Assembly: GCA_018649825.1 (NCBI GenBank)
Contig: JABIHC010000026.1
Location: forward strand, 1 to 34,359
Reading direction: 5' to 3'
DNA length: 34,359 nt
DNA from: Methanobacteriota archaeon
GTDB taxonomy: Archaea; Thermoplasmatota; Poseidoniia; Poseidoniales; Poseidoniaceae
The notes beneath the pieces are model-generated. The model was not told the origin of the DNA. It saw only the letters and a program-made list of their open reading frames with translations, and ran no database searches. Shown here one piece after another: positions 19,101 to 29,436 of the stretch (positions are counted from its first letter, which is position 1; every line of letters starts with the position of its first letter). The position numbers and the translations under genes are program-made.

Positions 19101-20146
19101 AATGCGAATTGTGCTTCTTTTTCTTCGCCCAGTAGTATCTCAATATCTTCTTCGGCGTCAGCAATCGCCGTTTCTGAATCCGTGATTTGATCCCTTCTGC
19201 GATCGGTTTCGCGGTGAAGTTTGTTGATGCGCTCTCGTAATTGACTGGCTTCCTCGCCGAGTACATCGGCGATTTGCTTTTCCAAATCAGCGACTTTTTC
19301 ATCCAATTGAAGAAGTTCTTTGGCGCCGATTTGCACCTTTGCCTTCAAGGAAGTACCTTCTTCATTATATCGCACCTGTTCTTCACTAAGGAATTGGATT
19401 TCGTCGTAACGTGAACGGTGCTTTGCGTGAAGAAGGGTTGCCTTTGCAGCACTCAATTCGTCTATTAGACTTTGAGCGCTGATTGCTTGTTCGCGCTCTC
19501 GTTTTAAGTCCTTTAATTGTGAAGATAATTCAGTTTCAAGTAAAGTTATCCTTTCAATGAACTCATCTACACGCTCTTTTTGCTTGTGGGCCTTACGGAT
19601 TTCATCATCGTAGTCGGTAACTCCAGCAACTTTGTCCAACACTTTTCTTCGCTTTGAAGGTGTCATTCGGGCTAAATTGGTGACGTCCCCTTGTAAGACA
19701 ATATTGTAACCATCGGCACTTGCATTGGCACCGGCCAATAACATACGGAAGTGATTGCGGGAAGATGACTCCCCATTGAGGAAATATTCTGAAACCACAT
19801 TATTGCTCTTAGTCAAGCGAATTGAACGAGTAAGGCGGACCTCATCTGTGTCAATGTTTAGTGAACGACGCTCGTCTTCAGCGGCAGGGTTGTCAAAAAT
19901 TAGCGTTACTTTACAACCTCTTGCAGGTCGGTTTGAACCTCCGCCGTTGAAAATTAAATCTTTTGAATTGTCCGCACGGATATTTTTATTTGATTTTGTT
20001 CCCAAAACGAATTGTATGGCGTCACCACAATTTGATTTCCCAGAACCATTCGGCCCTGTTATTGCAGTAAAACCTCTAATGAATGGTACATCTACTTGTC
20101 CTTTGAACGATTTGAAATTCTCTAATTCCAACCCTTTGAGATACAT
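16160..20146 (-). CDS. smc: Chromosome segregation protein SMC with acidic C-terminal tail
   Basis: N-terminal [16 protein letters not shown]...[21 protein letters not shown]; coiled coils; hinge ([12 protein letters not shown]...); C-terminal [44 protein letters not shown]. Confidence 0.96.
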   Translation of the reverse strand: [1328 protein letters not shown]

Positions 20147-20253
20147 ATTATTCCCTCCCCTCAACCAAAATGGCTAACGACATTCTAACATGCGAACCTT
20201 GACAGGTAATAAGCAATACGACAATAGATGTGCCCCCTAAAGGCTTTCAAAGG

Positions 20254-20277
20254 GTCCTTTTTCACCGCCAAAAGGAC
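20254..20277. other. Perfect 8-bp stem-loop GTCCTTTT-TCACCGCC-AAAAGGAC in the divergent smc/nadB intergenic region
   Basis: Arms 20254-20261 and 20270-20277 with an 8-nt loop, read directly. Confidence 0.6.
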
Positions 20278-20362
20278 ATTTCGTAAGTGGATTTGCAGGC
20301 GAGTAGATAATATATGGAGGCAAAGATTGAACATCAAACGCTCATTCGCAATGATGTAACAT

Positions 20363-21994
20363 ATGCCTTCAGCCATCATTGTTGGGTCGGGAATTGCCGG
20401 ATTATTCGCCGCCATATCCTGTGCGGATGCTGGTTGGAATGTCCAAATTGTTACAAAAAGTGACCCTAGTGATTCATCAACAAATTTTGCCCAAGGAGGG
20501 ATTGCAGGAATTCTTGACAAAACCGATGGGGTCGGCATCGAATCTCATATTGCCGACACACTAAAATCAGGAGATGGACATTGTGATGAAGCCGTAGTCC
20601 GTGGGATTGTTGAAGAAGCAGGAGATCGGATTAGAGATTTACTCAACATTGGAGTTAAGTTTGACGAGAAGGATGGTGGTGGTTTTGATCTGGCAAAAGA
20701 GGGTGGACATACCTCACACCGAATCCTCCACAGCAAGGATGCAACTGGAGCCGAAATAGAGCGGGCTTTGATGCAAGCGATTGAAAATAACTCAAATATT
20801 TCACTACTTTCTAATCATCTCGTGGTTGACCTAATTCTTGAGGATAATGAGGCTGAGGCCCATGATATTGTTGGCATTTGGTGTCTTGACCTTGATGCTG
20901 AAGAAATGCATACAATGGCCGCTGATGCAATCATTCTCGCCACAGGAGGTGCCGGGCAATTGTATTCTCATACAACAAATCCACTTGTTGCAACTGCTGA
21001 TGGTGCAGCGATGGCAATTCGAGCGGGAGCGGCAGTGAAGGATATGGCTTTCATTCAGTTTCACCCTACCGCACTGGCGACTCCCTCGCTCACAAGAGCA
21101 TTCTTGATTACCGAGGCCCTGCGAGGTTATGGAGCGGTATTACTCGATATTGAAACCCATAAAAAATGGAAGGTAGGAAGTAGCGCGAAAGCCGGTAGAG
21201 GCGATATTAAAGACCCTTCAGCACTTTCTTTCACCCTAAAGCATAGCCCACTTGGTTCCCTTGCAACAAGAGACATCGTTGCCAGAGCAATTGATTCTGA
21301 GTTGAAAATGAGTGGAGAGGATTTCGTGTATTTGGCCACAGAGCATCTCGTTCATGATGATTTACACAAGAGTTTTCCGATGATTGCTGAGTACCTGAAA
21401 ACCATCGGCCTTGAGTTGGGGGTTGATCCCTTACCGGTGTCTCCGGCGGCACACTATTTTGTAGGGGGCTTGGAAGTTGACCATGTGGGTCGGGTAAAGC
21501 AAAAAGGCATTCACCATTACATGGGACGCCTGTTCGCTATTGGCGAAGTCGCTTGCACAGGGATGCATGGAGCCAATCGCCTGGCATCAAATAGCCTTCT
21601 TGAAGCGGTAGTATATGCGCAAAGGGCAGCAAAATATGCGATTGAAAATCCTCCTGCAGATGGAAAGGAAGTTGATGCGATAGACCTCCCTCGATGGCGC
21701 GCAGACAAGTTAAGCACATTACGTGAACATGGACATCTGCGTCATGACAGAGAGGCGATTCAAGCAACAATGACTCATGATGTTGGGATAGTAAAACGCG
21801 ATTACAGATTACAAAGAGCAAGTCGTAGGCTTGCTCTTTTGTCCGATGAAGTTGGCCGGATTTGGCAAAGGTGTAAACCAACGCGAGATTTAGTTGAGTT
21901 GCGAAATTTGATATTAATTGCCAAAGAAGTATGTTATGCGAGTATTGCAATGAAGGAGAATATTGGATTGCACTGGAATGATGACTTGATTTAG
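20363..21994 (+). CDS. nadB: L-aspartate oxidase
   Basis: FAD-binding AIIVGSGIAGLFAAI; NFAQGGIAGIL; EGGHTSHRILHSKDATGAEIERAL; FIQFHPTAL...FLITEALRGYGAVL; PAAHYFVGGLEVDHVGRV; GMHGANRLASNSLLEAVVYA. Confidence 0.92.
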   Translation: MPSAIIVGSGIAGLFAAISCADAGWNVQIVTKSDPSDSSTNFAQGGIAGILDKTDGVGIESHIADTLKSGDGHCDEAVVRGIVEEAGDRIRDLLNIGVKFDEKDGGGFDLAKEGGHTSHRILHSKDATGAEIERALMQAIENNSNISLLSNHLVVDLILEDNEAEAHDIVGIWCLDLDAEEMHTMAADAIILATGGAGQLYSHTTNPLVATADGAAMAIRAGAAVKDMAFIQFHPTALATPSLTRAFLITEALRGYGAVLLDIETHKKWKVGSSAKAGRGDIKDPSALSFTLKHSPLGSLATRDIVARAIDSELKMSGEDFVYLATEHLVHDDLHKSFPMIAEYLKTIGLELGVDPLPVSPAAHYFVGGLEVDHVGRVKQKGIHHYMGRLFAIGEVACTGMHGANRLASNSLLEAVVYAQRAAKYAIENPPADGKEVDAIDLPRWRADKLSTLREHGHLRHDREAIQATMTHDVGIVKRDYRLQRASRRLALLSDEVGRIWQRCKPTRDLVELRNLILIAKEVCYASIAMKENIGLHWNDDLI

Positions 21995-22043
21995 CCATAG
22001 TGTCATCTTCAGCATTGGATTTTGAGAAATAATTGACGCAACT

Positions 22044-23039
22044 CTAATTGATTTTTAGACCGCTTTCAATGCCATGGATTAGGACCAGCAACTGACTATT
22101 TAGTGGCACCGGCATACCGAGTATCTCAGCAATTCTAACAACTTCACCTGTAATCGCATCTATCTCTGTAAGTTTACCATTTCTAATATCTTGAAGCATA
22201 CTGCAAGAATTATTTGCGGTGGACTGCAATACATCATTTAGAGTGTTAATTAATTCCTCATCAGGAGGCAAATTTATTCTTGAGAGCCTTCCTACATTTG
22301 CTGCTTCAAGCATTACCGCCGCTGATTGCTCACGTAATTCTGCGATTTCAAAGAGGGCGCCATTCTCAACACCACAAATTGCTGCAATTGGATTAATGGC
22401 ACAGTTTATTAGAAGTTTCACCCAAAGCATTGAATGGATGTCTTCAGTCCACTGGGGAGATAAGCCACCTTCAGAAAGAACATCGAGAAGGTCACCTACT
22501 CCATCTATAGAGTGAGAGATTGGAGTGCTTTGTTCTGCCGCCCACGCCCCTTCGCCAGCCGAGATATTCATTGACCCCAAGACAATATTTCCTTCACCTG
22601 CCCATTGAGTATTGCCAGGAGATAGACGGCCGGCTCCATGTGTGGTGATGGCGCCGATAACGCGGTGTTCTCCACACTTCTCCGAAAGAATTTTTTCAGC
22701 CAGAATGCCATTTTGTAAGGAAAATACTAATCCTTCTTGTGAGAGCAACTGTGTTGCTATTTCAGCCAAGTCAGAGGTTGATGCTGATTTGCCGCAAACT
22801 ATGCAATAATCGGTCTGCCTTATCCAATTTTCAGGTAATTCTGCACCTTCGGGGTGCACAAGCCATTCAGATGCTGAGATTTCTTTTTCAACAACACCGG
22901 TCAATTTTAGTCCAGTTGTCATCAAGGCAAGGGCTTGTTCGCCTCTACTTGACAATAATAACTCAACATTAGGTATGCTTGCAAGACTTCCGGCAATTAC
23001 TGTTCCAATCGCCCCTGCTCCAAGGATGGCGATTTTCAT
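22044..23039 (-). CDS. panE: 2-dehydropantoate 2-reductase (ketopantoate reductase)
   Basis: MKIAILGAGAIGTVIAGSLA; FSLQNGILAEKIL; WVKLLINCAINPIAAICGVENGAL; KLTEIDAITGEVVRIAEILGMPVPLNSQL. Confidence 0.9.
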   Translation of the reverse strand: MKIAILGAGAIGTVIAGSLASIPNVELLLSSRGEQALALMTTGLKLTGVVEKEISASEWLVHPEGAELPENWIRQTDYCIVCGKSASTSDLAEIATQLLSQEGLVFSLQNGILAEKILSEKCGEHRVIGAITTHGAGRLSPGNTQWAGEGNIVLGSMNISAGEGAWAAEQSTPISHSIDGVGDLLDVLSEGGLSPQWTEDIHSMLWVKLLINCAINPIAAICGVENGALFEIAELREQSAAVMLEAANVGRLSRINLPPDEELINTLNDVLQSTANNSCSMLQDIRNGKLTEIDAITGEVVRIAEILGMPVPLNSQLLVLIHGIESGLKIN

Positions 23040-23044
23040 GACAC

Positions 23045-25537
23045 TCAAACTCCTATTTCCCAAGAAGCAACATGTAATTCAATCAATCCGTCTGAATCCA
23101 ATTGTAGCCAAGCAGAAGTGGATACTATTTGCCCATTTTGCTGATTAATTGTAATGGAGTAATTGCTTTGATTTAATACCACATCAATATCAACATTCCC
23201 GTGAGTTCGCAATTCTACATCAGCAAATGACAATCCACCATATAGCGAAAATTCAGTAGATGAATCACTGGTGATTATTGAATTGAGCAATTGTCCATTT
23301 ATCATACTTAGAGAATATTCATCTGAAGTTGAGGATATTTGCCAAAACTGTGATGGAAGCGGTGAGTCATCATCACAAACCATCAACCAACCTTCAGCAG
23401 GGACTGTCAAATTGAGTGAACCATTCGCCAAATTGGGGATCAATCCATATTCGCGGAACAATAGATCCCAGCGCCATTCAGGCCCATCATCAGAACCATT
23501 TTCGAAGGCAACTCCCGGCAAGCGTGGGAATAGGTCTTGGCGACAAAAGGTGTACTCAGCATTCCACAACACATAGGAGTTTGAAGTAAAGGCCTCGTTA
23601 TCAGAGAGTAACATAGTGGGCTGACCAGAAGAAGACAAGGTTACAACAGAATCTACAACACTCGGAGTAAAGGTGTATATCTCACCTTCATCGGAAACCC
23701 AGCGTAAGGACAACCCCCCGCTGAGTTGGTGTATTGCACCAGATTCACCATTGAGACAGAGAGGTAATGTGTGATTTTCCAACTCATTTGGAATAAGCGC
23801 CGCACTTGAAAGACCATCAAAGGTCCACAATAATGAGGAGTCACCTGTAGTATTTGTCGTCGCAGTATCAATAATTGAAACATTTCCGGGCAAGGCATCC
23901 TCAGCAAATAGGATAGAGGTACAAAGTTGTGGTGACTCGTGGTTTTGATTCCAATTCCAATTGGTTGAATCGAGAACCACTTGGCTATTCGGAATAATTC
24001 TGATTGTTTGTTGTGAAGAGGTACTTCCTGACTGGAGCCACAAGTGAATTTCAATAACACTAGAATTCATTTTTGAATCAGTAGGAGAAGCCCACATCAG
24101 TGGTATCTTTACTTTGGAAAGCGGCTGGATTTGGCCGGAACAACCATTGTTGAGAGTTTGATTTGTGGTTGAAGTACACTGCCATTTGAGATCCCAATAA
24201 GTGTCGTTTGTCCAACCTCTAACGCTCCAATCTTGAGCGATAAGAGCTGGCGAGTCCAGTAATATATAGAATTCACCAGTTGAGTTCAAATCCAAATCAA
24301 GGCTTGTAGGTATTGACCATTCAGGGGTATCATCCCAATCACTAACCATCTCAGTAGGCATCTCAGAAGGAAGAGCGAGAAGAAGGGCGACAAAGAGGAA
24401 GTGGGAAAGACGCGTGCCTGTTTTTTCATTGAGGGGTTTCAGGTCATCAAGAATACGCGGTGTCCTTAAGTTTGAGCCGAAAAGAAGAATTTGCAAACTA
24501 CCATAAATAGTCAAGAAAGACCAAAGTGAATGTCCATCAAAAGCGCCAAACATCAGCCCAGTGACTGCAATCATCAAGAATAGCGTAACCTGCCAGCGGA
24601 AACTTCGAGCCGCCTCAAGTCCGACAAAGGAAATAAGGATTCGACTGCCAGGGAATCCAGGGATTGGTAATAGGTAAATCCAGCCAAGCATCATTAGTCC
24701 AAGGCCTGCTAAAGCCAAAGGATGAGCCCATGCACCGAGAAGATACAGGGATTCGCTACCAAATGCAACTGAACCAATTAAATTAGCAATAAGCGGGAAT
24801 GAAAGGCGATTTGGTTGCTGAGAAAGAGTCACATTTTCGGGAGTTAGCCAAAGCCCCAACATTATGCAAAAGAACCCCGAAATAATTAGTACGCTTGGTG
24901 CTACAATAGCAGAAAGGGCAAGGCTTCGGCGATTTGGCCAAACAATTCGGTCCATGCTTGGGACACTTGGAGCATAAATAACGCCGAAAGGCCACGGGAA
25001 ATATGGCAATGGCATTGGAATTGGCAAAATATGGCCGAGACGCACTCCCAATTTTTTTCCGATTGATACTTGTAAATAAGAAGCAAGAGCGAGTGTACCC
25101 GTAAATGGGATTGCATAGAAAAAGAGGGCTGAGGTAAGAACAGACTTGTCTGTATAGTTACCCCCTATGGTAGATTCAATCCAGTTTGAACTTACAAAAA
25201 AGGTTGAGAAAAAGGAAGCAATCCAAAAAAGCATTATAGCTTTATTGCTCATTGAAAATAAACCGATGGGAGTCGGGGTGATTTGTATTGCCCAAGGCTC
25301 ATCATTGAATAACTCCGCACACATATCAATTTCAGCCAAATCAGAATTGGCTAATTCAAGAGAAATATGCGGGTCACCATCTTCCATACCCTCAAGAGGC
25401 AAAACTGACCAAGCGGGATTTACACCACCTAGGTCCTCGATGAGTGTGAAATAGCGGGCAAGAATATGCCCGATGAATTGTCGTTCAGACCATGCTTTGT
25501 CAGCGATAATTATTGGTTTTGCATTTGAATCAGACAT
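23045..25537 (-). CDS. Polytopic membrane protein related to site-2 protease (M50) but lacking HExxH, with large C-terminal extracytoplasmic domain
   Basis: M50-like order of elements: GKKLGVRLGHILPIPMPLPYFPWPFGVIYAPSVPSMDRIVWPNRRSLALSAIVAPSVLIISGFF, then GWIYLLPIPGFPGSRIL. No HExxH anywhere in the ORF. C-terminal half beta-rich with many N-x-S/T sequons. Confidence 0.65.
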   Translation of the reverse strand: MSDSNAKPIIIADKAWSERQFIGHILARYFTLIEDLGGVNPAWSVLPLEGMEDGDPHISLELANSDLAEIDMCAELFNDEPWAIQITPTPIGLFSMSNKAIMLFWIASFFSTFFVSSNWIESTIGGNYTDKSVLTSALFFYAIPFTGTLALASYLQVSIGKKLGVRLGHILPIPMPLPYFPWPFGVIYAPSVPSMDRIVWPNRRSLALSAIVAPSVLIISGFFCIMLGLWLTPENVTLSQQPNRLSFPLIANLIGSVAFGSESLYLLGAWAHPLALAGLGLMMLGWIYLLPIPGFPGSRILISFVGLEAARSFRWQVTLFLMIAVTGLMFGAFDGHSLWSFLTIYGSLQILLFGSNLRTPRILDDLKPLNEKTGTRLSHFLFVALLLALPSEMPTEMVSDWDDTPEWSIPTSLDLDLNSTGEFYILLDSPALIAQDWSVRGWTNDTYWDLKWQCTSTTNQTLNNGCSGQIQPLSKVKIPLMWASPTDSKMNSSVIEIHLWLQSGSTSSQQTIRIIPNSQVVLDSTNWNWNQNHESPQLCTSILFAEDALPGNVSIIDTATTNTTGDSSLLWTFDGLSSAALIPNELENHTLPLCLNGESGAIHQLSGGLSLRWVSDEGEIYTFTPSVVDSVVTLSSSGQPTMLLSDNEAFTSNSYVLWNAEYTFCRQDLFPRLPGVAFENGSDDGPEWRWDLLFREYGLIPNLANGSLNLTVPAEGWLMVCDDDSPLPSQFWQISSTSDEYSLSMINGQLLNSIITSDSSTEFSLYGGLSFADVELRTHGNVDIDVVLNQSNYSITINQQNGQIVSTSAWLQLDSDGLIELHVASWEIGV

Positions 25538-25643
25538 CACCAATCACCTCCCTCAACAGTTTGCCCTTAAGGCGCTCCTCCAATAAGGCTCCTATGCAAA
25601 ATAATACAATAGTTGAACGAGAACGGTGTGCGAGCAGTTTTGC

Positions 25644-26261
25644 TCACTTATTCTTGAAACGCTTTAGACGGAAAGTCTCTTCTCTTTCCATTTCCTCAAG
25701 TCTTAGTTGAATAAAGTCACGTGCTTCTTCCATTTCAGGAATAACCTTGTACTCAAGAGCATTTACACGGCGCTTGGTAGCTTCAATTTCTTCAAGCATT
25801 CGCTTTAGAGTTGCTTCCATCTCAGCAGCCCTTGTTATTTTCTCCACGAGATTCCCATATGCTTCAGCAGCCTCATCAACATATGGGCTTGAACCAATGA
25901 AACCGATTCCTCTTTGTTCAAAGGAAGGATTTAGGTCCGAACCGAATACACTAGGCACATTTACTCCCATGATATTGCGTACTTTGACATCAACTTCGGG
26001 TTTTGACGAAACTGCTAAGGCTACTGCTTGAACCTTTAATCCACCTTCAATGGCGATTGCTAGCCCAATTCTTTGCTTTGCAGAACGATATACTTCGGTT
26101 AATTCTTGCTTTGCTTTAATCATCTCAGCAAGAAGGGTTCTAAACTCAAAGAATAAACCATCTCGCTTCATCTTTAGCAACTTATACCCATTCTGGGTCT
26201 GCTTGATGCGACGCTTCAGGTTGATGAGTTCGCTACGGGTTGGTTTGATGTCCAGTGCCAT
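25644..26261 (-). CDS. atpD: A-type ATP synthase subunit D
   Basis: MALDIKPTRSELINLKRRIKQTQNGYKLLKMKRDGLF...RRVNALEYKVIPEMEEARDFIQLRLEEMEREETFRLKRFK. Confidence 0.95.
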   Translation of the reverse strand: MALDIKPTRSELINLKRRIKQTQNGYKLLKMKRDGLFFEFRTLLAEMIKAKQELTEVYRSAKQRIGLAIAIEGGLKVQAVALAVSSKPEVDVKVRNIMGVNVPSVFGSDLNPSFEQRGIGFIGSSPYVDEAAEAYGNLVEKITRAAEMEATLKRMLEEIEATKRRVNALEYKVIPEMEEARDFIQLRLEEMEREETFRLKRFKNK

Positions 26262-26298
26262 GAATCTCACCTCCTTCTAATCTAATGCCTAAGGCACT

Positions 26299-27681
26299 TC
26301 ACTCCTTCTTGTCGACTGGGTGGTACTTGTCAATCCACTTTTGGTCAAGACGGACGAGGTACTTGGTTGAAATATTCTGCATTAGGTCCCAGCATAGGTT
26401 GAGAGTTTCATCAAGACTACGGTCTTCATCACGGCTTTGACGCAGGAATTTATCCTCAAATAACCCGGAGAATTCCAGTAATTGCTTGTCACGTTCGTTC
26501 AGCGCATCTTCGCCGACAATCGCTACGAGACCACGTAGTTCACGGCCTTGTGCGTATGCAGCATACATCTGGTCAGAAACCGACTTGTGGTCCTCGCGAG
26601 TAGTCTTTTCTCCAATACATCCGCCCATAAGGCGGCTTAGACTTGGCAATACATTGATCGGTGGGTAAATACCGGCTTGATGTAATTCACGACTAATAAC
26701 AATCTGCCCCTCTGTAATATATCCGGAAAGGTCAGGAATTGGGTGGGTGATATCGTCACCAGGCATAGTCAAAATTGGGAATTGGGTAATACTTCCTTTC
26801 TTCCCCTTGATTAGTCCAGCGCGTTCATACAACATTGCAAGGTCAGTGTACATGTAACCGGGGTAACCACGGCGTCCGGGAACTTCTTCACGAGCTGCAC
26901 CAATTTGGCGCAGAGAGTCACAGTAGTTTGTCATGTCAGTATAGATAACCAAAACGTGATAATCCAATTCGAAAGCAAGATATTCAGCAGCAGTTAGAGC
27001 AAGCCGAGGTGTAATCAAACGCTCAACAGCAGGGTCATCAGCCAAGTTAACGAATAATACCGCATTCTCAAGAGCACCAGTGCGCTCTAAATCGCTTCGG
27101 AAGAAATTGTATTCTTCAGCAGTAATTCCCATTGCACAGAAAACCACAATGAATTCTTCATCGCTATCGGTTAATTTTGCTTGGCGGGCAATCTGCAATG
27201 CAATATCGTTGTGTGGCAGACCGCTTGCACTAAAGATAGGCAATTTTTGTCCACGAACAAGAGTTGTACAACAGTCAATTGCGCTTACTCCAGTTTGAAT
27301 GAAATCGTGTGGGCTTGCTCGGCTATAGGGGTTGATAGCAGCACCAATAATGTCGTGGTGAGCATCAGGGACAACATCAGGGCCACCGTCACGAGGGCGT
27401 CCTGCTCCATCCAAAATACGACCGATTAGTCCTTTACTTACTGGAAGTTTGAAAACATCTCCCATGAACTTAACTCCGGTGTTTAGGTTTACACTTGCAG
27501 TTCCTTCAAAAACTTGGACAACGACTAATTCATCAGATGTATCTAGAACTTGCCCATTCTTGATTGTTCCATCTTCCATACGAAGTTCAACAATTTCGCC
27601 AAATGCGACTGGTTCGGTCTTATTCAAGAACACAAGTGGTCCTTTGACATCAGTAATGGTTCGGTATTCTTTTCCGGTCAT
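26299..27681 (-). CDS. atpB: A-type ATP synthase subunit B
   Basis: [109 protein letters not shown]. Confidence 0.97.
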   Translation of the reverse strand: MTGKEYRTITDVKGPLVFLNKTEPVAFGEIVELRMEDGTIKNGQVLDTSDELVVVQVFEGTASVNLNTGVKFMGDVFKLPVSKGLIGRILDGAGRPRDGGPDVVPDAHHDIIGAAINPYSRASPHDFIQTGVSAIDCCTTLVRGQKLPIFSASGLPHNDIALQIARQAKLTDSDEEFIVVFCAMGITAEEYNFFRSDLERTGALENAVLFVNLADDPAVERLITPRLALTAAEYLAFELDYHVLVIYTDMTNYCDSLRQIGAAREEVPGRRGYPGYMYTDLAMLYERAGLIKGKKGSITQFPILTMPGDDITHPIPDLSGYITEGQIVISRELHQAGIYPPINVLPSLSRLMGGCIGEKTTREDHKSVSDQMYAAYAQGRELRGLVAIVGEDALNERDKQLLEFSGLFEDKFLRQSRDEDRSLDETLNLCWDLMQNISTKYLVRLDQKWIDKYHPVDKKE

Positions 27682-27692
27682 TTCAATCCCTC

Positions 27693-29432
27693 CTAGTTTT
27701 CCTCCACCGCTGCGGCGATTTCTTTGACCATTGCATCAACAAGGCCATCCATCTTTGGTAGGTATCCCTTCTCAAATCTACCACGCATCAAATCTGTACG
27801 CGCCTGTACATTCACTACATCATCGAGTAGTGCGCCAGCCGCCATTGCTTTCTTTGCAGAGTCTTGGAATGTAAGAATGGCTTTTGCCATCTTGTATTGT
27901 TGGTCAATACCCGAGTAGGCATCGACATCGTGGAATCCATTTTGTTGTAGGAAGTATTCACGAATCATTCGAGCAACTTCAAGGGTTAATTGTTGGTCAG
28001 TTGGCAGAGCATCTGAACCGACTAACTGAACAATTTCTTGGAGTTCGGCTTCAACCTGAAGAAGACCACTGATTTCGGTACGAATCTCAGGGAAGTCTTG
28101 GGCGATATTGTCACGGAACCATTGGTTTAGTGATTGAGGGTATAGGGAATAAGAACCTAACCAGTTAATTGCTGGGAAGTGGCGTTGTCGGGCAAGGCCC
28201 GCATCCAATCCCCAGAAAACCTTCACAATACGAAGAGTTCCTTGAGATACCGGCTCGGAAATATCTCCGCCAGCAGGCGATACAGCACCGATAACAGTAA
28301 CTGAACCATCTCCACCATCCATAGTTTCCACACGTCCAGCGCGCTCATAGAACTCAGCAAGACGACTTGATAGATAAGCAGGATATCCTTCTTCACCAGG
28401 CATTTCTTCAAGACGAGAGGAAATCTCACGCATTGCTTCTGCCCAACGACTTGTTGAATCAGCCATTAGTGCAACATCGTAACCCATGTCACGGAAGTAT
28501 TCCGCAATGGTAATTCCAGTATATACGGATGCTTCACGAGCAGCCACTGGCATATTCGAAGTATTTGCAATCATCACGGTACGGTTCATCAAAGGCTGAC
28601 CGGTATTTGGGTCAATCAAATGAGGGAATTCGTCCAATACTTCAGTCATTTCATTTCCGCGCTCTCCACAACCGATGTAAACAACGATTTGTGCGTCAGA
28701 GTACTTTGCAAGACTTTGCTGAGTAACTGTCTTTCCAGATCCGAATGGACCTGGGATTCCAGCCGCTCCACCCTTTGCAAGAGGGAATAAGAAATCAAGA
28801 ATGCGCATACCAGTAATTAGTGGTGTGTCCGGTGCGTACTTTTGCTTGTATGGACGAGGAGTTCGCACTGGCCACTTTTGCATCATTTGAACTTCGGTTC
28901 CATCTTCAAGAGTACAAACTGTTTCAGTAACATTGAAATCACCTGATTTAACAGATTTTACAACGCCACTTACACCGGGTTTGAGCATTACCTTGTGAAC
29001 GATAGTGTCGGTTTCTTGAACTGTTCCAATAACTTGACCAGATGTGACTTCATCACCAGCAGAAACTGTGGCCTCAAAAGCCCACTTCTTTTCCATGTTA
29101 ATTCCGTCTGCATCAACTCCACGACTAATGAAAGAACCCATGACCTTCTCCAATGTCGCTAATGGTCTTTGAATACCGTCATAAATCTCAGTCAATAATC
29201 CGGGGCCAAGTGCAACAGAGAGGGTTTCTCCGGTGTTGATTACTGGCTCACCAGGGCGAATACCACTGGTGTCTTCATACACTTGGATGACAGCCTTATC
29301 GCCGTGAAGTTCAATTACTTCACCCATAAGTCCTTCATTTCCAACTCTTACAATGTTATACATAGCTGCACTCATACCAGTCGCTGTTACTACAGGTCCT
29401 GAAATTCGATAGATCACTCCTTCCTTACTCAT
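27693..29432 (-). CDS. atpA: A-type ATP synthase catalytic subunit A
   Basis: [84 protein letters not shown]. Start set to MSKEG at 29432. Confidence 0.97.
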   Translation of the reverse strand: MSKEGVIYRISGPVVTATGMSAAMYNIVRVGNEGLMGEVIELHGDKAVIQVYEDTSGIRPGEPVINTGETLSVALGPGLLTEIYDGIQRPLATLEKVMGSFISRGVDADGINMEKKWAFEATVSAGDEVTSGQVIGTVQETDTIVHKVMLKPGVSGVVKSVKSGDFNVTETVCTLEDGTEVQMMQKWPVRTPRPYKQKYAPDTPLITGMRILDFLFPLAKGGAAGIPGPFGSGKTVTQQSLAKYSDAQIVVYIGCGERGNEMTEVLDEFPHLIDPNTGQPLMNRTVMIANTSNMPVAAREASVYTGITIAEYFRDMGYDVALMADSTSRWAEAMREISSRLEEMPGEEGYPAYLSSRLAEFYERAGRVETMDGGDGSVTVIGAVSPAGGDISEPVSQGTLRIVKVFWGLDAGLARQRHFPAINWLGSYSLYPQSLNQWFRDNIAQDFPEIRTEISGLLQVEAELQEIVQLVGSDALPTDQQLTLEVARMIREYFLQQNGFHDVDAYSGIDQQYKMAKAILTFQDSAKKAMAAGALLDDVVNVQARTDLMRGRFEKGYLPKMDGLVDAMVKEIAAAVEEN

Positions 29433-29436
29433 TTTA

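Noticed and set aside
19755-20177. ORF 140 aa + strand antisense to smc N-terminus
   Set aside because: Antisense to the conserved SMC ATPase head; no independent evidence.
25632-25645. GAGCA-GTTT-TGCTC hairpin at the atpD stop codon as terminator
   Set aside because: Only 5 bp, overlaps the stop codon and lacks a following T-tract on the minus strand.
27693-29432. Possible intein in AtpA
   Set aside because: About 579 aa from MSKEG, a normal length, with an uninterrupted P-loop region.
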